Positions 1 to 8,279 are shown, counted from the first letter of the stretch. The stretch is 22,397 bases of DNA from an uncultured Prevotellaceae bacterium (GCA_937877605.1 CALFJA010000081.1:1-22397), one strand, 5' to 3'. Notes: generated from the sequence alone by a model not told the origin. A program made the numbers and translations.

Positions 1-953
1 TCAAAGTTGTCGATGGGGAACTGGTCGGTGTCCCACCCGTTCTGTGCATCTCCGCGGTTGGCATCGATACTGCCCAGCATTCCGTTGTCGACAGCCACTG
101 CCAGTTCATGCTCGAAGGTGTGACCTGCCAGCGTGGCATGGTTCACCTCTATGTTCACCTTGAAGTCCTTGTCCAGTCCGTGGGCGCGAAGGAAGCCGAT
201 GACGGTCTCCGTGTCCACATCATACTGGTGCTTGGTGGGTTCCATGGGCTTAGGTTCAATCAGGAATGTACCCTTGAATCCCTTTGCCCGAGCGTAGTCG
301 CGAGCCATGCGGAGCATCTGTGCCAGATGGTCTTTCTCGCGTTTCTGGTCGGTGTTGAGGAGGGTCTGATAGCCTTCGCGCCCTCCCCAGAACACATAGT
401 TGGTGCCTCCCAGTTTGATGGTGGCGTCGATGGCGTTCTTAATCTGCACGGCAGCGCGAGCCACGACATCGAAGTCCGGGTTGGTGGCAGCCCCGTTCAT
501 GTAGCGCTGGTGTCCGAAAACATTGGCGGTACCCCAGAGCAGGCGTATGCCGGTCTCGGCCATTTTCTCCAGTGCATAGTCAGTGATGGCCTTCATTCGG
601 GCTTCGTATTCCTCGATGGTATCGGCTTCTTCAACGAGGTCAACATCGTGGAAACAGAAGTATTCGATGCCCAGTTTCTGCATGATTTCAAAGCCGGCGT
701 CCATCTTATCCTTGGCACGCTGTACGGGGTCGGCGGCGTTGTCCCATTCGTAGTGACGGGTCTGCCCGCCAAACTGGTCGCCGCTGGCTTGTCCGAGCGT
801 ATGCCACCAGGCCATGGCAAACTTCAGCCAGTCCTTCATTTTCTTGCCCATCACCACTTTTTCTGCGTCGTAGTAGTGGAAGGCCATGGGGTTCTTGCTT
901 GCTGTTCCTTCGAAAGGAATCTTCCCGATTTGGGAATAATACTGTTTTGACAT
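1..953 (-). CDS. xylA: xylose isomerase, C-terminus cut by window edge
   Basis: Converts D-xylose to D-xylulose in the cytoplasm, the first step of the isomerase pathway. The reading frame opens at the ATG complementary to 951-953 (MSKQYYSQIGKIPFEG) and stays open for 317 codons to the window edge. The family is about 440 residues, so roughly the last quarter is missing. Metal and substrate motifs are visible: FCFHDVDL with the catalytic-type His at about residue 102, FLIEPKP with a metal-binding Glu at about 233, EVNHATLAGH, and SIDANRGD just before the edge. It lies 91 nt downstream of xylB on the same strand. I see no TAnnTTTG promoter element in the gap, so it is probably co-transcribed with xylB. 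No frameshift or missing key residue is seen. Identification is secure. Confidence 0.96.
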   Translation of the reverse strand, partial: MSKQYYSQIGKIPFEGTASKNPMAFHYYDAEKVVMGKKMKDWLKFAMAWWHTLGQASGDQFGGQTRHYEWDNAADPVQRAKDKMDAGFEIMQKLGIEYFCFHDVDLVEEADTIEEYEARMKAITDYALEKMAETGIRLLWGTANVFGHQRYMNGAATNPDFDVVARAAVQIKNAIDATIKLGGTNYVFWGGREGYQTLLNTDQKREKDHLAQMLRMARDYARAKGFKGTFLIEPKPMEPTKHQYDVDTETVIGFLRAHGLDKDFKVNIEVNHATLAGHTFEHELAVAVDNGMLGSIDANRGDAQNGWDTDQFPIDNF

Positions 954-1044
954 AGTTGTTTAGGTTTTTTATGGTATTGATAATTCGATTTTTTACGGTT
1001 TCATCGGGCAAATCTCTTCATTTCCGTTGTTATCCGGATGAGGC

Positions 1045-2535
1045 TCAGCCCTTCTGCAGAAGGTCCTTCCAGTGGAGGTAGGCAGCCTGGTACCGGCCAC
1101 TGTCCGCCGTGGAGGGTTCAATCACGGCGAGGCGTTTCAGTGTGCTGAAGGCTTCCTCGCGGTCGGCATAGATGCCACAACCCAGTCCCGCACCCTTGGC
1201 AGCACCCACGGCACCGTCGGTCTCATAGAGTTCGATGGTGGCTCCGCTGACGCTTGCCAGCGTCTCGCGGAACAGCGGAGAGAGGAACATATTGGCCTTT
1301 CCGGCATGTATCTTGCCGATGTCCATGCCCATTTGCCGCATGATTTCCATGCCGAAGCAGAAACTGAAGGCAATGCCTTCCTGTGCTGCACGGAGCAAGT
1401 GGGCACGCCCGTGGCGGTTGAAGTCGATGCCGTGGAGGCTGCATCCCGGATTCTTGTTTTCGAGGACGCGCTCCGCCCCGTTGCCAAACGGGACAATGGC
1501 GAGCCCCTCTGCTCCTATGGGTGCCTGGCAGGCCAGTTGGTTCATCTCGGCATAGCCCATCCCCTCTGGTGCCACATTGCGGCGCATCCAGGCGTTCAGG
1601 ATGCCCGTTCCGTTGATGCAGAGAAGCACGCCGAGGCGTGTCTGCCGGTCGGTATGGTTCACATGGGCAAAGGTGTTGACGCGACTGCGGGGATCGTAGT
1701 TCACCTCTCCGAGCACGCCATAGACCACACCGCTGGTTCCGGCGGTGGAAGCAATCTCGCCAGGGCTCAGCACATTGAGCGAGAGTGCATTGTTTGGCTG
1801 GTCGCCGGCACGGTAACTGATGGGCGTTCCGGGAGCCAGTCCTGTCTCGGCAGCGGCTTTTTCCGACACGCGGGCCTGGACGCTGAAGGTGGGAACGATG
1901 TCGGGAAGCATGCCGGCAGGTATGCCGTAGTGCTGCAACAGACGGTCGGCAATGCGGTTTTCGCGGAAGTCCCACATCATGCCCTCGCTCAGTCCGCCGA
2001 CCGTTGTGGTGACTTCGCCGCTCAGCCGAAGGGCGATATAGTCGCCCGGCAGCATTATCTTGTAGATGCGTTCGAACAGTTCAGGCTCGTTCTGCCGCAC
2101 CCATGCCAGTTTCGAGGCGGTGAAATTGCCGGGCGAATTGAGCAGGTGGGTCAGGCAGTAGTCTTCGCCCAGCGCCTGGAAGGCCTCTTCCCCGTAGGGT
2201 ACTGCCCTCGAGTCGCACCAGATGATGCTGTCGCGCAGCGGCCGGAGGTTCTTGTCCACGCACACCAGTCCGTGCATCTGATAGCTGATTCCGATGGCCT
2301 TTATTTGCGTGCCGACGATGTTTGCCTCACGCATGACTTGCTGCAGTCCCTGCTTTGCATAGTTCCACCACGCGTCGGGCGACTGTTCCGCCCAGCCGGC
2401 GTGCAGGGCCTTGATGGGGGCTTCGGCCGAGGGATGGAACGCACTGGCCACACACTGGCCCGTCTGCACCTCAACCAGTGAGCACTTCACCGAAGAAGAG
2501 CCCACATCGAAACCCAGGAGATAGTCTTGGTTCAT
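1045..2535 (-). CDS. xylB: xylulokinase
   Basis: Phosphorylates D-xylulose to D-xylulose-5-phosphate with ATP, feeding the pentose phosphate pathway. It is a FGGY-family sugar kinase of 496 residues, the normal length. Motifs seen: the N-terminal nucleotide-binding strand LLGFDVGSSSVKCSL (about 5-19), ISYQMHGLV, IIWCDSR, and AGDQPNNAL with the likely catalytic base Asp at about residue 245, followed by the glycine-rich TAGTSGVVYG. I chose the ATG complementary to 2533-2535 (MNQDYLLGFDVG). The frame extends ten codons further upstream, but that would put the start at or beyond the predicted transcript 5' end. It is the first gene of the xylB-xylA operon. Confidence 0.96.
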   Translation of the reverse strand: MNQDYLLGFDVGSSSVKCSLVEVQTGQCVASAFHPSAEAPIKALHAGWAEQSPDAWWNYAKQGLQQVMREANIVGTQIKAIGISYQMHGLVCVDKNLRPLRDSIIWCDSRAVPYGEEAFQALGEDYCLTHLLNSPGNFTASKLAWVRQNEPELFERIYKIMLPGDYIALRLSGEVTTTVGGLSEGMMWDFRENRIADRLLQHYGIPAGMLPDIVPTFSVQARVSEKAAAETGLAPGTPISYRAGDQPNNALSLNVLSPGEIASTAGTSGVVYGVLGEVNYDPRSRVNTFAHVNHTDRQTRLGVLLCINGTGILNAWMRRNVAPEGMGYAEMNQLACQAPIGAEGLAIVPFGNGAERVLENKNPGCSLHGIDFNRHGRAHLLRAAQEGIAFSFCFGMEIMRQMGMDIGKIHAGKANMFLSPLFRETLASVSGATIELYETDGAVGAAKGAGLGCGIYADREEAFSTLKRLAVIEPSTADSGRYQAAYLHWKDLLQKG

Positions 2536-2562
2536 GGTATCGTAAAGGTTAACTCTGTCAAG

Positions 2563-2593
2563 CAAAAATACAACAATCCGGCGAAACCGCTAA
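2563..2593 (-). promoter_or_regulatory. putative xylB-xylA promoter
   Basis: On the minus strand TATTTTTG (complement of 2563-2570) matches the Bacteroidetes -7 consensus TAnnTTTG. TTAG (complement of 2590-2593) lies 19 bp upstream, one mismatch from the -33 TTTG. It predicts a transcript start near 2558 and a leader of about 22 nt before the xylB ATG. I did not recognise a xylose-regulator operator. Confidence 0.55.
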
Positions 2594-2765
2594 CATTTTA
2601 CGCCGCTTTTTGTCAGAAAAGAATCCAGCGGCTCTTCATCCTACGGGAAAAGGTTGCAACAGAGAGGAATGTCCCGAGGGGAGAATGCCACTTTTCAGAC
2701 ATATCTAAGTCGCTGTTATTCAGCAGTTTGAATGAGATACACACCAGATGGGCCGTGTGCACTTT

Positions 2766-2850
2766 CCGTTTGGGGCTCAAACGCATTCCATTTGGGGCCC
2801 AAACGCACGACGAACGGAGCCCAAACGCACTCCGTTTGGGCCTCATTTGG
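2766..2850. repeat. cluster of imperfect inverted repeats (TTTGGGGCTCAAACGCA type)
   Basis: The 477-nt gap between xylB and the next gene holds four variants of one short word in alternating orientation. They are CCGTTTGGGGCTCAAACGCA (2767-2786), CCATTTGGGGCCCAAACGCA (2788-2807), GGAGCCCAAACGCA (2816-2829) and TCCGTTTGGGCC (2831-2842). Related words occur at 20548-20640, including an exact reverse-complement match of GGGGCTCAAACGC, so this is likely a dispersed intergenic repeat. No credible gene was found in 2571-3042 apart from this cluster and the promoter at 2982-3012. Confidence 0.65.
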
Positions 2851-2981
2851 AAAACGGATGTCCGACGGTCGTTTCAGAAGTGTGCGGAAGTGGTCCGAAA
2901 AGGAAGCAAAAACAGGGGGTGAATATAGGGCGGAATATGGCGGCAAATAGCAGTGTGCCATAAAAAACAAATACAATTTGT

Positions 2982-3012
2982 TTTGTTCTGCCACGCAGTT
3001 GTTGTACTTTTG
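2982..3012 (+). promoter_or_regulatory. promoter of the spmAB-flippase-dpp7 operon
   Basis: TTTG at 2982-2985, a 19-bp spacer and TACTTTTG at 3005-3012 give a perfect match to the Bacteroidetes primary-sigma consensus TTTG-N19-21-TAnnTTTG. The predicted start near 3018 leaves a leader of about 25 nt before the ATG at 3043. This supports 3043 rather than the longer upstream frame as the true start. Confidence 0.85.
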
Positions 3013-3042
3013 CAGCAGATTTGTAAATACAACGCAAGAAAT

Positions 3043-4275
3043 ATGGTCTTAAACTACATTTGGATAGGCTTCTTCCTGATAGCCTTCATTGTCGGGCTCG
3101 TGCGCCTGTTGTTCTTCGGGGAAGTGGATGTGCTTCCCCAGATGATGGACTCCACCTTCAGTTCCGCCAAGAATGCCTTTGAGATTTCCATCGGACTGAC
3201 GGGCATGCTGGCGCTGTGGCTGGGCGTGATGAAGGTCGGTGAGCGCGGCGGCGTGGTCAACCTGCTTGCCCGCGTGCTCTCACCCATCTTCTGCCGGCTG
3301 TTCCCCGACATTCCGAAAGGACACCCCGCAACAGGCAGTATCTTCATGAACATAGCCGCCAACATGCTCGGTCTGGACAATGCCGCCACGCCGCTCGGAC
3401 TCAAGGCCATGGAACAGATGCAGGAACTGAACCCGAAGAAGGACACCGCCACCAACCCGATGATTATGTTCCTGGTGCTAAACACCAGCGGACTGACCAT
3501 CATCCCCGTGTCCATCCTCGCCATCCGTGCCGCGCAAGGCGCCGCCCAGCCCACCGATGTGTTCATTCCCATCCTGCTGGCCACCTTCGTTGCCACGCTG
3601 GCAGGTATCATCATCACCAGCCTCTACCAGCGCATCAACCTGCTGAACCGCACCATGCTGCTCACGCTCGGCGGCTGCATCGCCTTCCTCGGCGGCGTTA
3701 TCTGGGCCTTCCACAGCATGGACAGCCAGACCATCGACACCGTCTCGAAACTCACCTCCAGCCTGCTCCTCATGGGAATCATCGTCGGGTTCATCCTCGC
3801 TGCCATGCGCAAGCGAGAGAATGTCTACGATGCCTTTGTCGAAGGTGCCAAGGACGGTTTCCACACTGCCGTCCGCATCATCCCCTACCTCGTGGCATTC
3901 CTCGTGGCCATCGGGCTGTTCCGCGCCTCGGGAGCCATGGACATGCTCATGGACGGCATCAAATATGTGGCCTCGGCGACGGGTGCCAGCACCGAATGGG
4001 TGGACGCCCTGCCCACCGCCTTGATGAAACCGCTCTCGGGAAGCGGTGCCAGAGGCATGATGGTGGAAGCCATGCAGCAGTTCGGACCTGACTCGTTCGT
4101 AGGACGGCTGAGCTGCCTCTTCCAAGGTTCCACCGACACCACATTCTACATCCTGGCCGTATACTTCGGCTCGGTGAGCATCCGCCACACACGCCACGCC
4201 GTCACCTGCGGACTGCTGGCCGACCTCGCCGGAGTCATTGCAGCCATATTCATCTGCTATCTCTTCTTCGCATAG
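3043..4275 (+). CDS. nucleoside-recognition (SpmA-SpmB fusion) membrane protein
   Basis: A polytopic inner-membrane protein of 410 residues containing two Gate/nucleoside-recognition domains. The N-terminal half is SpmA-like, with FMNIAANMLGLDNAATPLGLKAM at about residues 102-124. The C-terminal half is SpmB-like, with SGSGARGMMVEAM and FQGSTDTTFYILAVYFGSV. In spore formers SpmA and SpmB are separate proteins; Bacteroidetes commonly carry them fused, and the name does not imply sporulation here. The substrate is unknown. The frame opens earlier (2953), but the promoter lies inside that extension, so I use the ATG at 3043. The stop codon is 2 nt from the next start codon, indicating an operon with the flippase and peptidase. 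Confidence 0.88.
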   Translation: MVLNYIWIGFFLIAFIVGLVRLLFFGEVDVLPQMMDSTFSSAKNAFEISIGLTGMLALWLGVMKVGERGGVVNLLARVLSPIFCRLFPDIPKGHPATGSIFMNIAANMLGLDNAATPLGLKAMEQMQELNPKKDTATNPMIMFLVLNTSGLTIIPVSILAIRAAQGAAQPTDVFIPILLATFVATLAGIIITSLYQRINLLNRTMLLTLGGCIAFLGGVIWAFHSMDSQTIDTVSKLTSSLLLMGIIVGFILAAMRKRENVYDAFVEGAKDGFHTAVRIIPYLVAFLVAIGLFRASGAMDMLMDGIKYVASATGASTEWVDALPTALMKPLSGSGARGMMVEAMQQFGPDSFVGRLSCLFQGSTDTTFYILAVYFGSVSIRHTRHAVTCGLLADLAGVIAAIFICYLFFA

Positions 4276-4277
4276 AC

Positions 4278-5738
4278 ATGGCCGACCTGAAAATCCTTGC
4301 CAAAGACACAGCCATCTACGGACTGAGCAGCATCGTCGGGCGGTTTCTCAACTACCTGCTCGTGCCGCTCTACACCATCAAGATGGCAGCATCCAGCGGT
4401 GGCTACGGAGTCATCACCCACCTCTATGCCTTCACGGCACTGCTGCTCATGCTGCTCACCTTCGGCATGGAAACCACATTCTTCCGCTTTGCCAACAAGC
4501 AAGGGGAGAACGCCGACCGCGTGTTCTCTACGGCCATGATCACCGTGGGCAGCGTTTCCGCACTCTTCGTCGTGCTCGTATTCGCCTTCATCGGCCCCAT
4601 CAGCCGGGCACTGACCTATGGCGACCACCCGCAATATGTATGGGTCATGGCGCTCACCGTGGGCATCGACGCCTTCCGCGCCATCCCGTTCGTCTACCTG
4701 CGAAAGGAAAAGAAGGCACTGAAATTCGCCGGACTGCAACTGCTGAACATCGCCATCAACATTGCACTGAACCTCATCTATTATGTCGGCTTCAACGGCA
4801 AGGACCCGGGCTACGCCTTCTACATCAACCTGGTGTGCTCCACCGTCATCACACTGTGCCTCTGGCGCGAAATCAGCCACATCCGCCACGGCTTCGACCG
4901 CCCGCTGCTCCGACGCATGCTGGCCTACAGCTGGCCCATCGTCATCCTCGGCGTGGCAGGCATCCTGAACCAGGTGGCCGACAAGATGCTCTTCCCCTTC
5001 ATCTACAAAGCAGCCGACGCACAGGTGCAACTGGGCATCTACGGGGCATGTGCGAAGATTGCCATGATCATGGCCATGATAACACAGGCCTTCCGCTACG
5101 CCTACGAGCCGTTCGTCTTCGGCAAGACCGGCGACAAGGACAACGACCTGATGCAGGCCTCCGCCATGAAATACTTCCTGATGTTCACCCTGCTGGCATT
5201 CCTGCTGGTAATGGGCTATATCGACATTATCAAGCACATCATCGGCCGCGACTACTGGGACGGGCTCCAGGTGGTGCCCATCGTCATGGCCGCCGAAATC
5301 ATGATGGGCGTCTACTTCAACCTCTCCTTCTGGTATAAACTGAGCGACAAGACCTACTGGGGAGCCATCTTCTCCACCATTGCCTGCACGGTGCTTATCC
5401 TGCTGAATGTGATTTTCGTACCGAAATACGGCTACATGGCCTGTGCCTGGGCGGGATTCGCCGGCTACCTGACAGCCATGACGCTCTCCTTCCTGGTCGG
5501 TCAGCACTATCATCCCATCCGCTATCCGATGAAAGACATTGCAGTCTATGCAGGTCTGGCCCTTGCCGCCTTCACAGCCATGCACTACAGCACCAAACTG
5601 CTGCCACTCTGGGGCTCGCTGACTGTCAACACCGCCCTGGTGCTGGCCTACATCTCCGTGATGATAAGGAAGGATTTCCCACTCCCGACCATCCCGCTTA
5701 TTGGAAAACATTTCAAGAAAGACAAAATAGAAAAGTAA
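4278..5738 (+). CDS. polysaccharide/oligosaccharide flippase (Wzx/MurJ/MATE-like)
   Basis: A 486-residue integral membrane protein starting MADLKILAKDTAIYGLSSIVGRF, the usual opening of COG2244-type polysaccharide exporters. It has about 12-14 hydrophobic segments spread along its whole length, with short charged loops. The family flips lipid-linked oligosaccharide units across the inner membrane for O-antigen, capsule or exopolysaccharide assembly. No glycosyltransferase genes are nearby, so the cargo cannot be inferred from context. It starts 2 nt after the SpmAB stop and ends 1 nt before the peptidase start, so the three are almost certainly one transcript with translational coupling. Length is normal and no disruption is seen. 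Confidence 0.88.
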   Translation: MADLKILAKDTAIYGLSSIVGRFLNYLLVPLYTIKMAASSGGYGVITHLYAFTALLLMLLTFGMETTFFRFANKQGENADRVFSTAMITVGSVSALFVVLVFAFIGPISRALTYGDHPQYVWVMALTVGIDAFRAIPFVYLRKEKKALKFAGLQLLNIAINIALNLIYYVGFNGKDPGYAFYINLVCSTVITLCLWREISHIRHGFDRPLLRRMLAYSWPIVILGVAGILNQVADKMLFPFIYKAADAQVQLGIYGACAKIAMIMAMITQAFRYAYEPFVFGKTGDKDNDLMQASAMKYFLMFTLLAFLLVMGYIDIIKHIIGRDYWDGLQVVPIVMAAEIMMGVYFNLSFWYKLSDKTYWGAIFSTIACTVLILLNVIFVPKYGYMACAWAGFAGYLTAMTLSFLVGQHYHPIRYPMKDIAVYAGLALAAFTAMHYSTKLLPLWGSLTVNTALVLAYISVMIRKDFPLPTIPLIGKHFKKDKIEK

Positions 5739-5739
5739 C

Positions 5740-7851
5740 ATGAAAAGAATGATTCTATCGCTGTTGTGCATGCTCAGCATCGCAATGGCACGCGCCGACG
5801 AAGGCATGTGGACCCTCTACAACCTCCCACAGGCCGTGTTCGAGCAGATGAAGCAGGAAGGCTTCAGCCTGAACTACGACGACTTGTACAATTCGGAGAA
5901 CGCCGTCATGCACTCCGTGGTGAACTTCTCGGGCTATTGCTCGGGTGTGGTGGTATCGCCCGACGGGCTGGTATTCACCAACCACCACTGCGGCTTCGAG
6001 GCCATCCGCTCCCATTCGACCGTAGAACACGACTACATGCTCAACGGGTTCTGTGCCAACTCCTTTGAGGAAGAACTGCCGAACCCCAACATGTTCGTCA
6101 GCTTCATGCGCTCACAGACCGACATCAGCCAGCAACTCAGGGAAGCAGGCTTCTTCGATGCTGCACAGGAAAAGCAGGAAGCCATGATCGACTCCCTGCA
6201 GAAAGCACTCTCCGACAGTGTAAAGGCCATCGACAAGACCCTGCATGTGGACATCGATGCCTTCTTCGAGGGCAACAGTTTCTTTGCCACCGTCTATCAG
6301 GACTTCCACGATGTGCGCCTCGTCTTCGCAGTTCCCAAGTCCATGGGCAAGTTCGGCGGCGAGACAGACAACTGGATGTGGCCCCGGCAAACCTGCGACT
6401 TCAGCGTATTCCGCATCTATGCCGACCCTGAAAGCAACGGTCCTGCCGACTACAACGAGAAGAATGTGCCCTACCATCCCAAACACTGGGCACCCGTTTC
6501 CATCGAAGGCTACAAGGAAGGCGACTTCGCCATGACCCTGGGCTACCCGGGAAGTACCAGCCGCTACCTCTCGTCCTATGGCATCCAGGAACGCCGGGAC
6601 GCACAGAACGAACCCCGTGCACAGGTTCGGGGAGTGAAACAGGAGGTGATGAAGAAGCACATGAACCAGAGCGAAGCCGTACGCATCAAGTACGACTCGA
6701 AGTATGCACAAAGCGCAAACTACTGGAAAAACTCCATCGGAATGAACAAATGCATCGATTCCATCGGTCTTATCAGACAGAAACAGGAATTCGAACAGCG
6801 CATCCGTACCTGGCAGGACGAAACGGGATACCTCAAAGGCAAACTCGATTTCGACCGTCTGGCCGAGCTCTATGCCCAGCGCTTGCAGGCCATGAAGGTG
6901 TGGACCAACTTCATCGAGACCTTCTACGGAACATCGGAACTCAACAACCGTGCTCTCAGGGCGATGCGCATGCCCCTCGAAGGACCTGCTGACAAACCAA
7001 AGAAACAATACACCACATTCGAAGACAACAGCGAAAAATGGGACGCACCGCTTGACAAGGAAGTCATGGCTGTGCTCCTGAAAAACTACCGCGAGAAGGT
7101 TCCCGCCAACTACCTCCCTGCCTTCTATAAGGTCATCGACGGAAAGTTCGGCGGCAACTATCAGGCCTATGTCGACCATCTCTACGGAAAATCGGCACTG
7201 ATGAAGAGCGGAAAGAAGATATTTGTCAACAAGAAGAGTTTCAGCAAGGACCCGGGCTACCAGTATGGACAGGACCTCATGGACCTCATGGCAACCCTCC
7301 GCGGTGAGATGCTGGGCACATACGACGAGATTGAAGAACAGGAACGCATGCTCTGCGATGCCAAACTGAAAATGGAATGGGACCTTCCCCACTACAGCGA
7401 TGCCAACTTCACCATGCGACTTAGCTACGGACAGGTGAAGGAATTCGAACTGGGCGGACAGCCGTCGGGCTGGTACACCACCGCAGAAAGCATCGTAAAG
7501 AAGATGAATCAGGGCGATGCCAACTCCGACTACTTTGCCGAACCCATCATGAAAGAACTTCTCTCGCAGGACAACTACGGCAAATACCAGGACCAAAACA
7601 CCGGAAAGATGCACCTCTGTTTCCTCACCAACAACGACATTACCGGCGGAAACAGCGGCTCACCCATGTTCAACGGCAAGGGCGAACTCATCGGACTGGC
7701 TTTCGACGGCAACTGGGACAGCCTGGCAAGCGACATCCTCTTCGACTCCCGTCTGGCACGCTGCATCGGCGTTGACATCCGGTTCGTACTCTATATGATG
7801 GACCGCTGGGGACACGCCGACCGGCTGTTGAAGGAAATCAACGCCAAATAA
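5740..7851 (+). CDS. dpp7: S46 family dipeptidyl peptidase, DPP7-like
   Basis: A secreted serine exopeptidase removing dipeptides from the N-terminus of peptides in the periplasm, important in asaccharolytic or peptide-using Bacteroidetes. It has 703 residues, close to the roughly 710 of characterised DPP7/DPP11. A signal peptide covers about residues 1-19 (ARA before DEGMW). The chymotrypsin-like triad is visible: His83 in TNHHCGF, Asp220 in CDFSVFRIYAD and Ser639 in GGNSGSP. Eighteen residues after the serine, in FDGNWD, is Gly657. In this family Gly there marks DPP7 (hydrophobic P1) while Arg marks DPP11 (Asp/Glu P1), so DPP7-type specificity is inferred. It is the last gene of the operon and is followed by a strong hairpin. 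Confidence 0.93.
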   Translation: MKRMILSLLCMLSIAMARADEGMWTLYNLPQAVFEQMKQEGFSLNYDDLYNSENAVMHSVVNFSGYCSGVVVSPDGLVFTNHHCGFEAIRSHSTVEHDYMLNGFCANSFEEELPNPNMFVSFMRSQTDISQQLREAGFFDAAQEKQEAMIDSLQKALSDSVKAIDKTLHVDIDAFFEGNSFFATVYQDFHDVRLVFAVPKSMGKFGGETDNWMWPRQTCDFSVFRIYADPESNGPADYNEKNVPYHPKHWAPVSIEGYKEGDFAMTLGYPGSTSRYLSSYGIQERRDAQNEPRAQVRGVKQEVMKKHMNQSEAVRIKYDSKYAQSANYWKNSIGMNKCIDSIGLIRQKQEFEQRIRTWQDETGYLKGKLDFDRLAELYAQRLQAMKVWTNFIETFYGTSELNNRALRAMRMPLEGPADKPKKQYTTFEDNSEKWDAPLDKEVMAVLLKNYREKVPANYLPAFYKVIDGKFGGNYQAYVDHLYGKSALMKSGKKIFVNKKSFSKDPGYQYGQDLMDLMATLRGEMLGTYDEIEEQERMLCDAKLKMEWDLPHYSDANFTMRLSYGQVKEFELGGQPSGWYTTAESIVKKMNQGDANSDYFAEPIMKELLSQDNYGKYQDQNTGKMHLCFLTNNDITGGNSGSPMFNGKGELIGLAFDGNWDSLASDILFDSRLARCIGVDIRFVLYMMDRWGHADRLLKEINAK

Positions 7852-7867
7852 GTCCCTAGGCTTATAT

Positions 7868-7908
7868 GAAGCAAGGGGGTAATGCTATCTGCATTACCCC
7901 CTTGCTTC
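7868..7908 (+). terminator. 18-bp perfect hairpin after dpp7
   Basis: GAAGCAAGGGGGTAATGC (7868-7885) pairs perfectly with its complement at 7891-7908 around a 5-nt loop, 17 nt after the dpp7 stop. The stem is very strong, but no clean T-run follows directly (GTGTATTTG), so it may act as an mRNA 3'-end stabiliser rather than a textbook intrinsic terminator. Confidence 0.65.
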
Positions 7909-7951
7909 GTGTATTTGAGTAAAAGAAATTGCTAAAAACAATCCCTTTGTT

Positions 7952-7983
7952 TTTGCTTTGTATCGTTTTGTTTACTATATTTG
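7952..7983 (+). promoter_or_regulatory. promoter of the candidate structured RNA
   Basis: TTTG at 7952-7955, a 20-bp spacer and TATATTTG at 7976-7983 match the Bacteroidetes consensus exactly. The predicted start is near 7990, about 290 nt upstream of the nearest credible start codon, which is what suggested a non-coding RNA or long structured leader here. Confidence 0.85.
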
Positions 7984-7989
7984 CCATGT

Positions 7990-8218
7990 CAAAGTGCTCT
8001 TAAGAGTAACCGAGACAGGGCGTTTAGCGCGTTACCTCTCGTTGGAATCTGGACAATTCACGGCTGAAGGTAATGAGCAACAACGCTCACGCTAATGATA
8101 TTTATAGCCCGAAAGGGATTATTATATCATTGTGGCGTGGGCTTTTGCTTATTATTCAGCCAGGCAGTCCAGAGCCACAATGAGGTAATAAGTTGAAAGT
8201 TCCCACGCCTTTTCTTTT
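7990..8218 (+). ncRNA. candidate structured RNA (sRNA or long leader), unassigned
   Basis: About 230 nt between a perfect promoter and a terminator-like end, with no credible reading frame. Helices seen: GAGC/GCTC around 8075-8088; AATGATAT (8094-8101) with ATATCATT (8124-8131), enclosing CCC-GAAA-GGG (8108-8117) with a GNRA loop; GGCGTGGG (8134-8141) with CCCACGCC (8202-8209), enclosing CTTATTA/TAATAAG (8148-8154 with 8186-8192) and followed by TTTTCTTTT. Near the 5' end GTAAC/GTTAC and GAGA/TCTC can pair in crossing order, so alternative folds or a pseudoknot are possible. It lacks recognisable signatures of tmRNA, RNase P RNA or SRP RNA. 6S RNA was not excluded. It could act in trans or control the small membrane peptide downstream. 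Confidence 0.6.
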
Positions 8219-8242
8219 ATTAACCGCTGACATCTGGGAATT

Positions 8243-8256
8243 AGTTGGCACCAACT
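8243..8256. promoter_or_regulatory. short palindrome before the small membrane peptide
   Basis: AGTTGG-CA-CCAACT is a 14-nt dyad 23 nt before the ATG at 8280. A 2-nt gap is too short for a stable RNA loop, so it may be a protein-binding dyad. No promoter matching TAnnTTTG lies between it and the start codon. Confidence 0.3.
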
Positions 8257-8279
8257 TTTAACTAACTATTTTTATTACT

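Noticed and set aside
1072..2481. Long open frame of 469 codons on the plus strand opposite xylB
   Set aside because: It is an antisense shadow of the well-identified xylB; its translation is rich in His, Gly and Val without a family motif, and no promoter precedes it.
2766..2850. Repeat cluster as a CRISPR array
   Set aside because: The units are imperfect, alternate in orientation and have no regular spacers; no cas gene is nearby.
4257..5807. 516-codon minus-strand frame opposite the flippase gene
   Set aside because: The translation is extremely rich in His, Asp, Glu and Gly, the usual result of reading a GC-rich membrane-protein gene backwards. The flippase on the other strand has clear membrane segments and operon spacing.
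6112..7614. 500-codon minus-strand frame opposite dpp7
   Set aside because: Antisense shadow; the plus-strand frame has the full S46 catalytic triad and a signal peptide.
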